64,000 nt of DNA from Xylophilus ampelinus (GTDB lineage Bacteria > Pseudomonadota > Gammaproteobacteria > Burkholderiales > Burkholderiaceae_C). The stretch is taken from positions 1 to 64,000 of the forward strand of contig NZ_QJTC01000009.1 in assembly GCF_003217575.1 (NCBI RefSeq). The letters are read 5' to 3'. The stretch's first letter is position 1. Every line of letters starts with the position of its first letter. Under the pieces are notes generated by a model that saw only the letters and a program-made list of their open reading frames with translations, was not told the DNA's origin and searched no databases. A program made the position numbers and the translations under genes. Shown here one piece after another: positions 25,933 through 34,243 of the stretch.

Positions 25933-25948
25933 CAATTGTGTGCAATTG
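25933..25948. promoter_or_regulatory. Candidate OhrR operator
   Basis: CAATTGTGTGCAATTG is an inverted repeat with two CAATTG half-sites, 23 bases upstream of the ohrR start, in a short AT-rich patch (AATTAC follows). Known OhrR operators are AT-rich palindromes with AATT cores. Confidence 0.55.
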
Positions 25949-26048
25949 AATTACGAAAGACCCTGACGGCACCTGGTGCGGCGTCGGGTGGCACGGTCGG
26001 CGTGCGGTCAGCGCACACCGATTACGTTCTACCCGATGTACCACCGCG

Positions 26049-26120
26049 TCAATAGCGGCAGAGGCCTTCACCGGTCTTGCGGCCCAGGCGGCCGGCAGCC
26101 ACCATTTCCTTCAGGAGCAC
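26049..26120 (-). pseudogene. Remnant of a 3-hydroxyacyl-CoA dehydrogenase C-terminus
   Basis: Reading from 26120 down gives VLLKEMVAAGRLGRKTGEGL-CRY-stop. This matches in form the last residues of 3-hydroxybutyryl-CoA dehydrogenases (LKEMVAAG, then GRKTGxGFYxY at the C-terminus). Nothing of the preceding ~260 residues is present, and the remnant stops exactly at the TTA target duplication of the adjacent MITE. It is therefore a dead 3' end, probably severed by transposition and deletion. Assignment rests on a 23-residue motif. Confidence 0.5.
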
Positions 26121-26123
26121 TTA

Positions 26124-26235
26124 GAGCGGCTAACACAACCCTTCTGGCGTCGTTGCCGCACCTTGTCGTACTACTCGTACTCTCTGCGATGCGGCGCCTA
26201 GCCAGAACCGCTTCGCTGGGTTGTGTTAGCCGCTC
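26124..26235. mobile_element. 112-bp MITE with perfect terminal inverted repeats and TTA duplication
   Basis: GAGCGGCTAACACAACCC (26124-26141) and its exact reverse complement (26218-26235) bound a non-coding element flanked on both sides by TTA (26121-26123 and 26236-26238). Further internal pairing, TTCTGGC/GCCAGAA and GTAC...GTAC at the tip, lets the whole unit fold back. The TNA target and GAG-start ends recall IS5-family elements of the IS1031/IS427 type. No transposase is encoded, so it must have been mobilised in trans. Confidence 0.75.
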
Positions 26236-26238
26236 TTA

Positions 26239-26256
26239 AAGTGTATGACACGCTCT
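26239..26256 (-). mobile_element. Possible IS end, solo
   Basis: On the minus strand this reads AGAGCGTGTCATACACTT, preceded by T-T-A. The same 18-mer with one change lies at 54379-54396 directly after the C48 effector gene. The GAGCG start after TNA resembles the MITE end next to it. Solo IS end is an inference. Confidence 0.3.
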
Positions 26257-26497
26257 AACGCAACTCGGCCCGGAACCGCCGCTACGTCAGTGCCTATGCC
26301 GGCGCGATGGCGAACGAGAGCTGGTCGACCCACGGTGGCATCGCCGCTGCGCTTGTTCGGCGCGTGGGCCTGGAACAGGGGCGAGGGCATCGGCCATTGT
26401 GGCAAAGCGGCCCGTGCCCGCACGACGGCGCATGCCCCGGCTTGGATTACAGTGCCCGGTTTCCACCCACCACCGCCCGCGAAAGGCCCCGCTCCCC
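26257..26497. other. Non-coding stretch upstream of purT
   Basis: About 240 bases without a gene that I can support, in any frame. It must contain the purT promoter, but no clear -35/-10 pair or riboswitch is visible. Taken with the remnant and MITE before it, this is the longest gene-free stretch of the window (25911-26497). Confidence 0.5.
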
Positions 26498-27742
26498 ATG
26501 ACGACCCCCATCGGCTCGCCCTTGTCTTCTTCGGCCACCCGTGTGATGCTGCTCGGCTCCGGCGAACTGGGCAAGGAGGTGCTGATCGCGCTGCAGCGCC
26601 TGGGCGTGGAAACCATCGCGGTCGACCGCTACGAGAACGCGCCCGGCCAGCAGGTGGCCCACCATGCGCGCACCATCACGATGAGCGATCCGTCCCAGCT
26701 GAAAGCGCTGATCGAGGCCGAGCGGCCGATGCTGGTGGTGCCCGAGATCGAAGCGATCGCCACCCCGATGCTGCAGGAGCTGGAAGAGGCCGGCACCGTG
26801 CGCGTGGTGCCCACCGCCCGGGCCGCCCGCCTGACGATGGACCGCGAAGGCATCCGCCGCCTGGCCGCCGAGACCCTGCGGGTGCCCACCAGCCCCTACC
26901 GTTTCTGCGACTCGCTCGAAGAGCTGCAGGGCGCGATCGACGGCGCCGACGGCGAGCCGGGCATCGGCTACCCCTGCATCGTCAAGCCGGTAATGAGCAG
27001 CTCGGGCAAGGGCCAGAGCAAGATTTCCGGCCAGTGCGACGTGCAGAACGCCTGGGACTACGCGATGGCCGGCGGCCGGGTCAGCCACGGCCGGGTGATC
27101 GTCGAGGGCTTCATCGACTTCGACTACGAGATCACGCTGCTGACGGTGCGCGCCCTGGACTCCGCCGGCGACGTGCGTACCGTCTTTTGCGAGCCGATCG
27201 GCCACCTGCAGGTCAGCGGCGACTATGTCGAGAGCTGGCAGCCGCACCCTGTGGCGCCGAAGGCCCTGGCCCGCGCGCAGGACATCGCCCTGGCCGTCAC
27301 CGGCAACCTGGGCATGACCCGCGACGGCTCGCCCGGCGGCCTGGGCCTGTTCGGGGTGGAGCTGTTCGTCAAGGGCGAGGAGGTCTGGTTCAGCGAGGTC
27401 AGCCCCCGGCCGCACGACACCGGCATGGTGACCCTGGCCACCCAGTGGCAGAACGAGTTCGAGCTGCACGCCCGCGCCATCCTGGGCCTGCCGGTCGACA
27501 CCACCCTGAAGAGCCCGGGCGCCAGCGCGGTGATCTACGGCGGCGTGGACGCCACCGGCATCGTGTTCGACGGCGTAGCCGAGGCCCTGGCCGTGCCGGG
27601 CGTGGACCTCCGCCTCTTCGGCAAGCCCGAGAGCTTCGTCAAGCGCCGTATGGGCGTCGCGCTGGCCCACGCCGACACGGTCGAGCAGGCCCGGGCCCGG
27701 GCGCTGCAGGCCGCCGAGAAGGTGCGGCCCCGCACGGCCTGA
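26498..27742 (+). CDS. purT: Formate-dependent phosphoribosylglycinamide formyltransferase PurT
   Basis: PurT makes formyl-GAR from GAR, formate and ATP, the folate-independent third step of purine synthesis. The 414-aa ATP-grasp protein has [23 protein letters not shown] at the N-terminus and the P-loop-like [13 protein letters not shown]. It also has [17 protein letters not shown] and the catalytic C-lobe [21 protein letters not shown] 26498 leaves about 12 residues before the core. A dispersed repeat A copy follows 9 bases after the stop. Confidence 0.95.
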   Translation: MTTPIGSPLSSSATRVMLLGSGELGKEVLIALQRLGVETIAVDRYENAPGQQVAHHARTITMSDPSQLKALIEAERPMLVVPEIEAIATPMLQELEEAGTVRVVPTARAARLTMDREGIRRLAAETLRVPTSPYRFCDSLEELQGAIDGADGEPGIGYPCIVKPVMSSSGKGQSKISGQCDVQNAWDYAMAGGRVSHGRVIVEGFIDFDYEITLLTVRALDSAGDVRTVFCEPIGHLQVSGDYVESWQPHPVAPKALARAQDIALAVTGNLGMTRDGSPGGLGLFGVELFVKGEEVWFSEVSPRPHDTGMVTLATQWQNEFELHARAILGLPVDTTLKSPGASAVIYGGVDATGIVFDGVAEALAVPGVDLRLFGKPESFVKRRMGVALAHADTVEQARARALQAAEKVRPRTA

Positions 27743-27751
27743 TTCCACGAT

Positions 27752-27806
27752 AAAAAGGGCTGCAGCCGGCGCGGGACGCTGGCTAACAGCTATCGATTTC
27801 GTAGCA
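27752..27806 (+). repeat. Dispersed repeat A, best intergenic copy
   Basis: The left half is AAAAAGGGCTGCAGCCGGCG and the right half AGCTATCGATTTCGTAGCA, about 55 bp in all. The copy inside the SDR gene (46308-46361) shares nearly the entire left half. It lies between purT and the convergent amn. Confidence 0.7.
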
Positions 27807-27836
27807 GGCCCGCCGTCGAGCGGCTCTGCACCGGCT

Positions 27837-29357
27837 TCACTGGAACGCCACCTCCGCGAAGCTGCGCAGCTTGCGGCTGTGCAGCCGGTCGACGCCGCCT
27901 TCGCGCAGGATGTCGATCGCCCGGATGCCGATACGCAGGTGCTGGTCGACGCGCTCGCGATAGAAGTGGTTGGCCATGCCGGGCAGCTTGATCTCGCCGT
28001 GCAGCGGTTTGTCGCTCACGCAGAGCAGCGTGCCGTAGGGCACCCGGAAGCGGAAGCCGTTGGCCGCGATGGTGGCGCTTTCCATGTCGAGCGCCACCGC
28101 GCGGCTCTGGCTGAAGCGGCGCTGGGGCTCGTTCTCGGGCAGCAGCTCCCAGTTGCGGTTGTCGGTGCTGGCCACGGTGCCGGTGCGCATGATGCGCTTG
28201 AGCGCCGGGCCGTCGAGGCCGGTCACGTCCTCCACCGCGGTTTCCAGCGCCATCTGGATTTCGGCCAGCGCGGGGATCGGCACCCACAGCGGCAACTCTT
28301 CGTCGAGCACATGGTCCTCGCGCACGTAGCCGTGGGCCAGCACGTAGTCGCCCAGGCGCTGGCTGTTGCGCAGGCCGGCGCAGTGGCCCAGCATCATCCA
28401 GGCGTGCGGCCGCAGGACGGCGATGTGGTCGGTGATCGTCTTGGCGTTGGACGGGCCCACGCCGATGTTGACCATGGTGATACCGCTGTGGTCGGCCCGC
28501 ACCAGATGGTAGGCCGGCATCTGCGGCAGGCGCGGCGGCGCGATTCCCGAGGGCTCTTCCAGCATGCGCGCCAGCGCGTCGCCCGTCTCGCCCGGCGGCA
28601 GGCCGATGCGCCGGGTGACCACGTTGCCGGGCTCGACGAAGGCGATGTATTCGCCTTCGGGGTCGGCCATGGCGGCATGGCCCAGTCGGACGAACTCGTC
28701 GATGTAGAACTGGTAGTTGGTGAACAGCACGAAGTTCTGGAACCACTCGGGCGCGGTGCCGGTGTAGTGGCGCAGCCGGTGCAGCGAGTAGTCGACCCGG
28801 GGCGCGGTGAAAAGCGCCAGCGGCTGCGCCTCGCCGGGCAGCGCGCGGCGGGTGCCGTTGGCGATGCCGTCGTCCATCGCGGCCAGGTCGGGCAGATCGA
28901 ACACGTCGCGCATCAGCATGCGGCGCTCGTCGCTCAGGTTGCCCTCGATGTGGTCGTTCCGCACGAAGGAGAAGTGCACCGGGATCGGCTGGCTGCTGGT
29001 GCCCACCTCCAGCTCGACGCCGTGGCTGTTGCCGAGCAGCCGGAACTGCTCGCGGAAATAGCGGGCGAAGAGGTCGGGCCGGGTCAGCGTCGTCTCGAAG
29101 GTGCCGGGCCCTTCGACGAAGCCGTAGGCGAGCGACGACGCGGCGCGCGCCACTGTCTCGGTGTGGACGCGGACATAGGGATAGCAGGCCCGGACGTGGC
29201 CCGGCAGTGTCTCGCCGGCGACGAAGCGCTGCATCGCGCCCCGCAAATGGGCGAGCCCCGCTTCATAGAGCGACCGGACCTGCGCGAGCGCGGCGTCGGG
29301 GTCCGAAAAGCGCTGCTTGGCGACGAAGGGCGGCATGAAAGGTGGCGTGTGCGACAT
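27837..29357 (-). CDS. amn: AMP nucleosidase
   Basis: Amn hydrolyses AMP to adenine and ribose 5-phosphate, tuning adenylate pools. The 506-aa protein has the N-terminal AMP nucleosidase domain (about 20-190). A nucleoside-phosphorylase-fold catalytic domain follows, with ITMVNIGVGPSNAKTITDHIAVLRP, VALDMESATIAANGFRFRVPYGTLLCVSDKPLHGEIKLPG and the C-terminal HLRIGIRAIDILREGG. I chose ATG 29357 (MSHTPPFMPP). An in-frame TTG five codons upstream is a weaker alternative. It converges on purT, another purine gene. Confidence 0.93.
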   Translation of the reverse strand: MSHTPPFMPPFVAKQRFSDPDAALAQVRSLYEAGLAHLRGAMQRFVAGETLPGHVRACYPYVRVHTETVARAASSLAYGFVEGPGTFETTLTRPDLFARYFREQFRLLGNSHGVELEVGTSSQPIPVHFSFVRNDHIEGNLSDERRMLMRDVFDLPDLAAMDDGIANGTRRALPGEAQPLALFTAPRVDYSLHRLRHYTGTAPEWFQNFVLFTNYQFYIDEFVRLGHAAMADPEGEYIAFVEPGNVVTRRIGLPPGETGDALARMLEEPSGIAPPRLPQMPAYHLVRADHSGITMVNIGVGPSNAKTITDHIAVLRPHAWMMLGHCAGLRNSQRLGDYVLAHGYVREDHVLDEELPLWVPIPALAEIQMALETAVEDVTGLDGPALKRIMRTGTVASTDNRNWELLPENEPQRRFSQSRAVALDMESATIAANGFRFRVPYGTLLCVSDKPLHGEIKLPGMANHFYRERVDQHLRIGIRAIDILREGGVDRLHSRKLRSFAEVAFQ

Positions 29358-29532
29358 CGAACTATTGTGCAACGTGTAACAGGCGGAAAAGTCCTACAAG
29401 GCCGCGCGCCGGGCCCTGACTGCTGGGCGCATGGGGTCTGCCTACATTCAATCCGTCGCTTCTGCATACACACGTTACATGCAGCGCATCCCAAACCGCC
29501 TTGACCGGCCCCCTTCCAGGAAGGAAATTTTC

Positions 29533-29793
29533 ATGAGCACGACCGCCACCCTCGCCGCGAACCCTTTCGCCCTGATGATGGAGCCGCAAGCGGTGCTGAA
29601 GGCGATGGAACATTCCGATGCCCTGCGCAACCTGAAACTGCGCCGCATCCAGCCACTCGACATTCTGCCCATTCCGAAGAAGGATGCCGCCTCGACCGCC
29701 TTCGACAAGGAAATCGACGAAGCCAGCTTCCCACTGTGGCGCGACCTGATCTCCAGCACCGACCCTGATTTCTTCCCGATGCTCTTCAGCTGA
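29533..29793 (+). CDS. Small conserved-type hypothetical protein
   Basis: An 86-aa protein starting MSTTATLAANPFALMMEPQAVLKAMEHSDALRNLKLRRIQPLDILPIPKK, with no membrane segment or signal peptide. The pattern NPFALMMxPxAVLxAxExSxxLxxLxxRxxxPLD looks like a short family I have seen unnamed in Comamonadaceae, but no function is known to me. An AAGGAAA ribosome-binding site precedes ATG 29533, and codon use matches the neighbours. Followed by a hairpin terminator. Confidence 0.65.
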   Translation: MSTTATLAANPFALMMEPQAVLKAMEHSDALRNLKLRRIQPLDILPIPKKDAASTAFDKEIDEASFPLWRDLISSTDPDFFPMLFS

Positions 29794-29847
29794 CACCCGC
29801 GGTGGGCAGGCCGCTCGTACGGCCGCATGCAAGACAGGCGCCCTGAC

Positions 29848-29866
29848 TGCGAGGATCGTCCTCGCA
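29848..29866. terminator. Hairpin between the small gene and gorA
   Basis: TGCGAGGA/TCCTCGCA forms a perfect 8-bp stem with a 3-nt loop, extended outside by CAGGCGC...GGCGCTG-type pairing, between two convergent genes. T-tracts are weak. Confidence 0.6.
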
Positions 29867-29907
29867 GGCGCTGTTGCTTTCCCGGGGGGCGATCGGCCAC
29901 CCGCACG

Positions 29908-31275
29908 TCATTCGCCGTCGGGTGCCGGAGTGCGCAGCGTGACCAGCTCCTCGGCCAGGGTCGGGTGGATGCCCACGGTGCTGTCGAACAGCTTCTTGGT
30001 TGCACCCGCCCGCAGCGCTACCGCGAAACCCTGCACGATCTCGCCCGCATCCGGCCCGACCACGTGCAGGCCCACGACCAGATCGCTGGCGGCGTCCACC
30101 ACCAGCTTCACCAAAGTGCGCTCGTCCCGGCCCGACAGGGTGTGGCGCAGGGCGCGGAAGTCGGCTCGGAACAGCGTCACCTTGCCGTACTTCTCACGCG
30201 CCGCTGTCTCGGTCAGGCCCACGGTGCCGATGTTCGGATGGGTGAATACAGCAGTGGGCACGTATTCGTAGTCCATGCGGCGCCTGCCGTCGCCGAATAG
30301 ATGGTCGACCAGCGCCATCGCCTCGCCCAGCGCCACCGGTGTCAGTTGCATGCGCGACGAAACGTCGCCGATCGCATGGATCGACGGCACGTTGGTGCGG
30401 TAGTGCGCATCGACCGCGATCGCGCCCTTGTCGGTGGTGCGCAGCGCGACGTTTTCCAGTCCCAGGCCGGTGGTGTTGGCGACCCGGCCGGTGGCGTAGA
30501 GCACCGCGTCGGCCTCCAGCTGCCCGCCGCCGGCCAGCGTCAGCAGCAGGCTGCCGTCGTCCTGGCGGACGATCGCCGCGATCTCGCAGTTGAGCCTGAT
30601 GTCGATGCCGGTCTTGCCCATCTCGGATGCGATGAAGGTCTGCACGTCGTGGTCGAAGCCGCGCAGCAGCCGGCCGCCGCGCTGCACCAGCGTCACCTCG
30701 GCGCCGAGGCCGCGGAAGATCGAGGCGAACTCGCAGGCGATGTAGCCGCCGCCGGCCACCACCAGCCGCCGCGGGAACGGGTCGATGTCGAACATCGCCT
30801 CGGACGTCAGCACCAGGTCCTTGCCGGGAATGTCGGGCACGTGGGGCCGCCCGCCGGTAGCGACCAGGATGTGGCGGGCGCTGAAGCGCTGCTTGCCCAC
30901 CACCACCTCGTGCGGCCCGCAGATCTGCGCCCAACCCTCGACGATGCGCACGCCCGCGCTGTGCAGCAACTGGGTGTAGATGTCGTTGAGGCGGCCGATC
31001 TCCTTGGCGCGCGCCTTTTTCAGCATGTCGAAGTCGAAGCTGGGCGCCGCCTGCGTCCAGCCGTAGCCGCGCGCTTCCTCGAAGGCCTCGGCATAGCCCG
31101 CGGCATAGCTGTAGAGCTTCTTCGGGATGCAGCCCACGTTGACGCAGGTGCCCCCCATGGCCGCCGCCTCGGCGACCGCCACCCGCTGGCCGCGCTGCGC
31201 GGCCATGCGCGCGGCCCGCACGCCGCCGCTGCCGGCGCCGATGACGAAGAGGTCGAAGTCGTGTTCTTTCTGCAT
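29908..31275 (-). CDS. gorA: Glutathione-disulfide reductase
   Basis: The enzyme reduces oxidised glutathione with NADPH. The 455-aa protein has the FAD-binding FVIGAGSGGVRAARMAAQ, the redox-active disulfide GGTCVNVGCIPKKLYSY and the NADPH-binding VVAGGGYIACEFASIFRGLG. It also has the second FAD motif (HAIGDVSSRMQLTPVAL) and the C-terminal catalytic His in GIHPTLAEELVTL. The ATG at 31275 precedes MQKEHDFDLFVIGAG. It is divergent from dbpA, and the 92-bp gap contains a decayed GC-rich dispersed repeat. Confidence 0.94.
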   Translation of the reverse strand: MQKEHDFDLFVIGAGSGGVRAARMAAQRGQRVAVAEAAAMGGTCVNVGCIPKKLYSYAAGYAEAFEEARGYGWTQAAPSFDFDMLKKARAKEIGRLNDIYTQLLHSAGVRIVEGWAQICGPHEVVVGKQRFSARHILVATGGRPHVPDIPGKDLVLTSEAMFDIDPFPRRLVVAGGGYIACEFASIFRGLGAEVTLVQRGGRLLRGFDHDVQTFIASEMGKTGIDIRLNCEIAAIVRQDDGSLLLTLAGGGQLEADAVLYATGRVANTTGLGLENVALRTTDKGAIAVDAHYRTNVPSIHAIGDVSSRMQLTPVALGEAMALVDHLFGDGRRRMDYEYVPTAVFTHPNIGTVGLTETAAREKYGKVTLFRADFRALRHTLSGRDERTLVKLVVDAASDLVVGLHVVGPDAGEIVQGFAVALRAGATKKLFDSTVGIHPTLAEELVTLRTPAPDGE

Positions 31276-31367
31276 GGATTTCCCGGGGGAGGCGGGCGGC
31301 GCCGCGGAGGGCGGGGGCAAGGGCGCGGCGTCGCGCCCCCCCCGGGAGCCGCCTGGATAATCGGACG

Positions 31368-32777
31368 ATGAACGATACCCGCGATTTGTCCGCCGCATCG
31401 ACCGCCGATGCCTTCTCCCGCCTGGCGCTGCCGCCCCGCATGCTCGCCAACCTGGAGGCGCTCGGCTACCGGGCGATGACGCCGATCCAGGGCGCCAGCC
31501 TGCCGCCCGCGCTGCTCGGCAAGGACCTGATCGCCCAGGCCGCGACCGGCAGCGGCAAGACGGCCGCCTTCGCGCTGGCGCTGCTGGCCAAGCTCAATGC
31601 GCGCCGCTTCGCCGTCCAGGCCCTGGTGCTGTGCCCCACCCGTGAACTGGCCGACCAGGTCAGCACCGAGATCCGCCGCCTGGCCCGGGCCGAGGAGAAC
31701 ATCAAGCTGGTGACACTCTGCGGCGGCGTGCCGCTGCGCGCCCAGACCGCCAGCCTGGAGCACGGCGCCCACATCGTGGTCGGCACGCCGGGCCGCATCC
31801 TGGACCACCTCGACCGCGGCCACCTCGACCTGTCGGCACTCAACACCCTGGTGCTCGACGAGGCCGACCGGATGCTCGACATGGGCTTCGTCGACGACAT
31901 CGCCAAGGTGGCACGCCAGTGCCCGCCCGCGCGGCAGACGCTGCTGTTTTCGGCCACCTACCCGGAGGGCATCGCGCGGCTGGCGCAGAAGTTCATGCGC
32001 GATCCGCAGCAGGTGACGGTCGAAGCGCAGCACAGCGCCGGCAAGATCCGCCAGCAGTGGTACGAGGTGCGGGAGGACGAGCGGCTGCATGCGGTCTCGC
32101 TGCTGCTCAACCATTTCAGGCCGGCCAGCACGCTGGCCTTCTGCAACACCAAGCAGCAGTGCCGCGACTTGGCCGATGTGCTGCATGCCCAGGGTATCCT
32201 GGCCCTGGCGCTGCACGGCGAGCTGGAGCAGCGCGACCGCGATCAGGTGCTGGTGCAGTTCGCCAATGCAAGCTGCTCGGTCCTGGTTGCGACCGACGTG
32301 GCGGCGCGCGGCCTCGACATCGCGCAGCTGGCGGCGGTTATCAACGTCGACACCACGCCCGACGCGGAGGTGCACATCCACCGCATCGGCCGCACCGGCC
32401 GGGGCGATGCCGAAGGCCTTGTGCTCAACCTGGCGAGCTTGAACGAGATGGGCAGCGTGGGCAGGATCGAGCAGCTGCAGGGCCGCGAATCCGAATGGCA
32501 CGAACTGGGCGAGCTGGTGCCCACCGGCAACGGCCCGCTGGTGCCGCCGATGGCGACGCTGCAGATCGCCGGTGGCCGCAAGGAGAAGATCCGCGCCGGC
32601 GACGTGCTGGGCGCATTGACCGGCGAAGCCGGCTTCGCGAAGGACCAGGTCGGCAAGATCAGCGTGAACGATTTCTCGACCTACGTCGCGGTAGACCGCC
32701 GCATCGCCCGCGAAGCCGAGAAGCGCCTGTCGGCCGGGCGGATCAAGGGCAAGAGCGTGAAGGTGCGGCTGCTGTAG
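31368..32777 (+). CDS. dbpA: ATP-dependent RNA helicase DbpA
   Basis: DbpA acts in 50S assembly, recruited to 23S rRNA helix 92. The 469-aa protein has all DEAD-box motifs: MTPIQGASLP (Q), AATGSGKT (I), PTRELADQ (Ia), VGTPGRILDHL (Ib), VLDEADRMLD (II), FSATYP (III), VATDVAARGLD (V) and HRIGRTGRG (VI). The C-terminal RNA-binding domain KIRAGDVLGALTGEAGF...GKISVNDFSTYVAV is typical of DbpA. The start (MNDTRDLSA) is the first ATG. Confidence 0.92.
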   Translation: MNDTRDLSAASTADAFSRLALPPRMLANLEALGYRAMTPIQGASLPPALLGKDLIAQAATGSGKTAAFALALLAKLNARRFAVQALVLCPTRELADQVSTEIRRLARAEENIKLVTLCGGVPLRAQTASLEHGAHIVVGTPGRILDHLDRGHLDLSALNTLVLDEADRMLDMGFVDDIAKVARQCPPARQTLLFSATYPEGIARLAQKFMRDPQQVTVEAQHSAGKIRQQWYEVREDERLHAVSLLLNHFRPASTLAFCNTKQQCRDLADVLHAQGILALALHGELEQRDRDQVLVQFANASCSVLVATDVAARGLDIAQLAAVINVDTTPDAEVHIHRIGRTGRGDAEGLVLNLASLNEMGSVGRIEQLQGRESEWHELGELVPTGNGPLVPPMATLQIAGGRKEKIRAGDVLGALTGEAGFAKDQVGKISVNDFSTYVAVDRRIAREAEKRLSAGRIKGKSVKVRLL

Positions 32778-32895
32778 CGATGGTCGGAGGGCGGCGCGGA
32801 AATTTTTTCTGCGCGGGATGCATCCGTCCGCATCCGCCGGGGGTAGTACCGGCAGCGGCACCACAAGCTGCTGTCATCAACCTCTGGAGAAGACC

Positions 32896-33486
32896 ATGCA
32901 AAGCCTGTCCCCCACCCGTCGCGTTTTCGCCCGTTCCTCCGCCGTGCTCGGCTCCGTGGCCACTGCCGCACTGCTGGCCGCCTGCGGCTCGATGGCGCCG
33001 ATGGGCCCTACCGTCCCCTATTCGCAGGCCAGCCTGCCGCCGACGGTGCAGGTGCCTGCCGGCAACAAGGTCGCATGGGAAACCGTCGGCAGCGGCGACA
33101 TCACCTACGAATGCCGCGACAAGGTCGGCATGCCCGGTCAGACCGAATGGGTCTTCGTCGGCCCCGACGCTGTACTGAAGGACCGCGCCGGCAAGCAGGT
33201 CGGCAAGTACTACGGCCCGCCCGCCACCTGGGAAGCCAACGACGGCTCCAAGCTCACCGCCACCCAACTGGCCGTGGCCCCCGCCGGTGCCGGCAACCTG
33301 CCGTACCAGCTGGTGAAGGCCAACCCGGCGATGGGCGTCGGCGCCCTGACCGGCGTCACCTACATCCAGCGCGTGGCCCTGAAGGGCGGCGTGGCACCGG
33401 CCGACAAGCCCTGCACCGCGATGACCCGGGGCCAGAAAAGCACGGTGAAGTACCAGGCCGACTATATCTTCTGGAAGGCCGCGTAA
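32896..33486 (+). CDS. DUF3455 lipoprotein
   Basis: The 196-aa protein has a lipoprotein-type signal ending in ALLAAC-GS (lipobox LAAC). A DUF3455 domain follows: PPTVQVPAGNKVAWETVGSG, ITYECRDK, WVFVGPDAVLKDRAGKQVGKYYGPPATWEANDGSKLTA and GVTYIQRVA. The family is uncharacterised and often sits beside ECF sigma/anti-sigma genes, as here. It may belong to their regulon (inference). ATG 32896 follows GGAGAAGACC. Confidence 0.85.
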   Translation: MQSLSPTRRVFARSSAVLGSVATAALLAACGSMAPMGPTVPYSQASLPPTVQVPAGNKVAWETVGSGDITYECRDKVGMPGQTEWVFVGPDAVLKDRAGKQVGKYYGPPATWEANDGSKLTATQLAVAPAGAGNLPYQLVKANPAMGVGALTGVTYIQRVALKGGVAPADKPCTAMTRGQKSTVKYQADYIFWKAA

Positions 33487-33682
33487 GCACGATCGAGATA
33501 TGCCGCCGCAGCTCGGGCCGCGGTGCTTGCGCGGTCTCCGCAACGGCGGCGGTCCGCAATCGTTCGGCAACGGTCGTGATCGGAAGCGGCATCTACGATG
33601 CACTGCACTACCATGGGCAGGTCCGCTCCCCGTGGCCGCCGTGGCGTGCATCGGGGCCGATCCCTCTCGCCGCCGCCGACCC

Positions 33683-34243
33683 GTGCCCGCCAACGACATC
33701 TTCGACCACGACGCCGCGCTGCTGGCCTGCGCCCGTGGCGACCGTCTTGCCCTGCAGGGCATCTACGAGCGCGAGTCGCGCTTCCTGATGGGCGTGGCTC
33801 TGCGCATCGTGCGTGAGCGCCAACAGGCCGAGGACGTGCTGCACGACGCCTTCGTGTCGATCTGGAGCCGTGCTGCCAGCTTCGACCCCGCCCGGGGCGA
33901 AGGCCGCGGTTGGATCTACAGCGTGGTACGCCATGCCGCCCTGAACCGGGTGCGGGCTGGTGTCCGCGAGGTGGCGCTGGACGAGGAGGCGGCCGCCGCA
34001 GTCGACGACGAGGCGGCGCTGCAGGCCCATCGCGCCAGCGACGCCTTCGAGCTGCATGCCGACCTGGGCCGGCTGCAGGCGTGTCTGCTGCGCCTGGAAC
34101 CCGCGCGCCGCGAGTGCATCCTGTATGCCTATCTGGAGGGTTGCTCCCACGGCGAGATCGCCGCACGGCTCAGCACGCCGCTGGGCACGGTGAAGGCCTG
34201 GATCCAGCGCGGCATGGGCGCCTTGCGGGAGTGCATGGCATGA
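33683..34243 (+). CDS. ECF-type RNA polymerase sigma factor
   Basis: The 186-aa sigma-70 family factor has region 2 (LLACARGDRLALQGIYERESRFLMGVALRIVRERQQAEDVLHDAFVSIW) and region 4 (LRLEPARRECILYAYLEGCSHGEIAARLSTPLGTVKAWIQRG). I chose GTG 33683 because no in-frame ATG lies near the domain start, so the exact start is uncertain. It overlaps the anti-sigma gene by 4 bases (ATGA), the usual arrangement. Confidence 0.9.
   Translation: MPANDIFDHDAALLACARGDRLALQGIYERESRFLMGVALRIVRERQQAEDVLHDAFVSIWSRAASFDPARGEGRGWIYSVVRHAALNRVRAGVREVALDEEAAAAVDDEAALQAHRASDAFELHADLGRLQACLLRLEPARRECILYAYLEGCSHGEIAARLSTPLGTVKAWIQRGMGALRECMA

Noticed and set aside
26257-26497. Purine-type riboswitch or second gene remnant upstream of purT
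   Set aside because: No conserved riboswitch core or paired stems were found, and translations in six frames give no recognisable protein.
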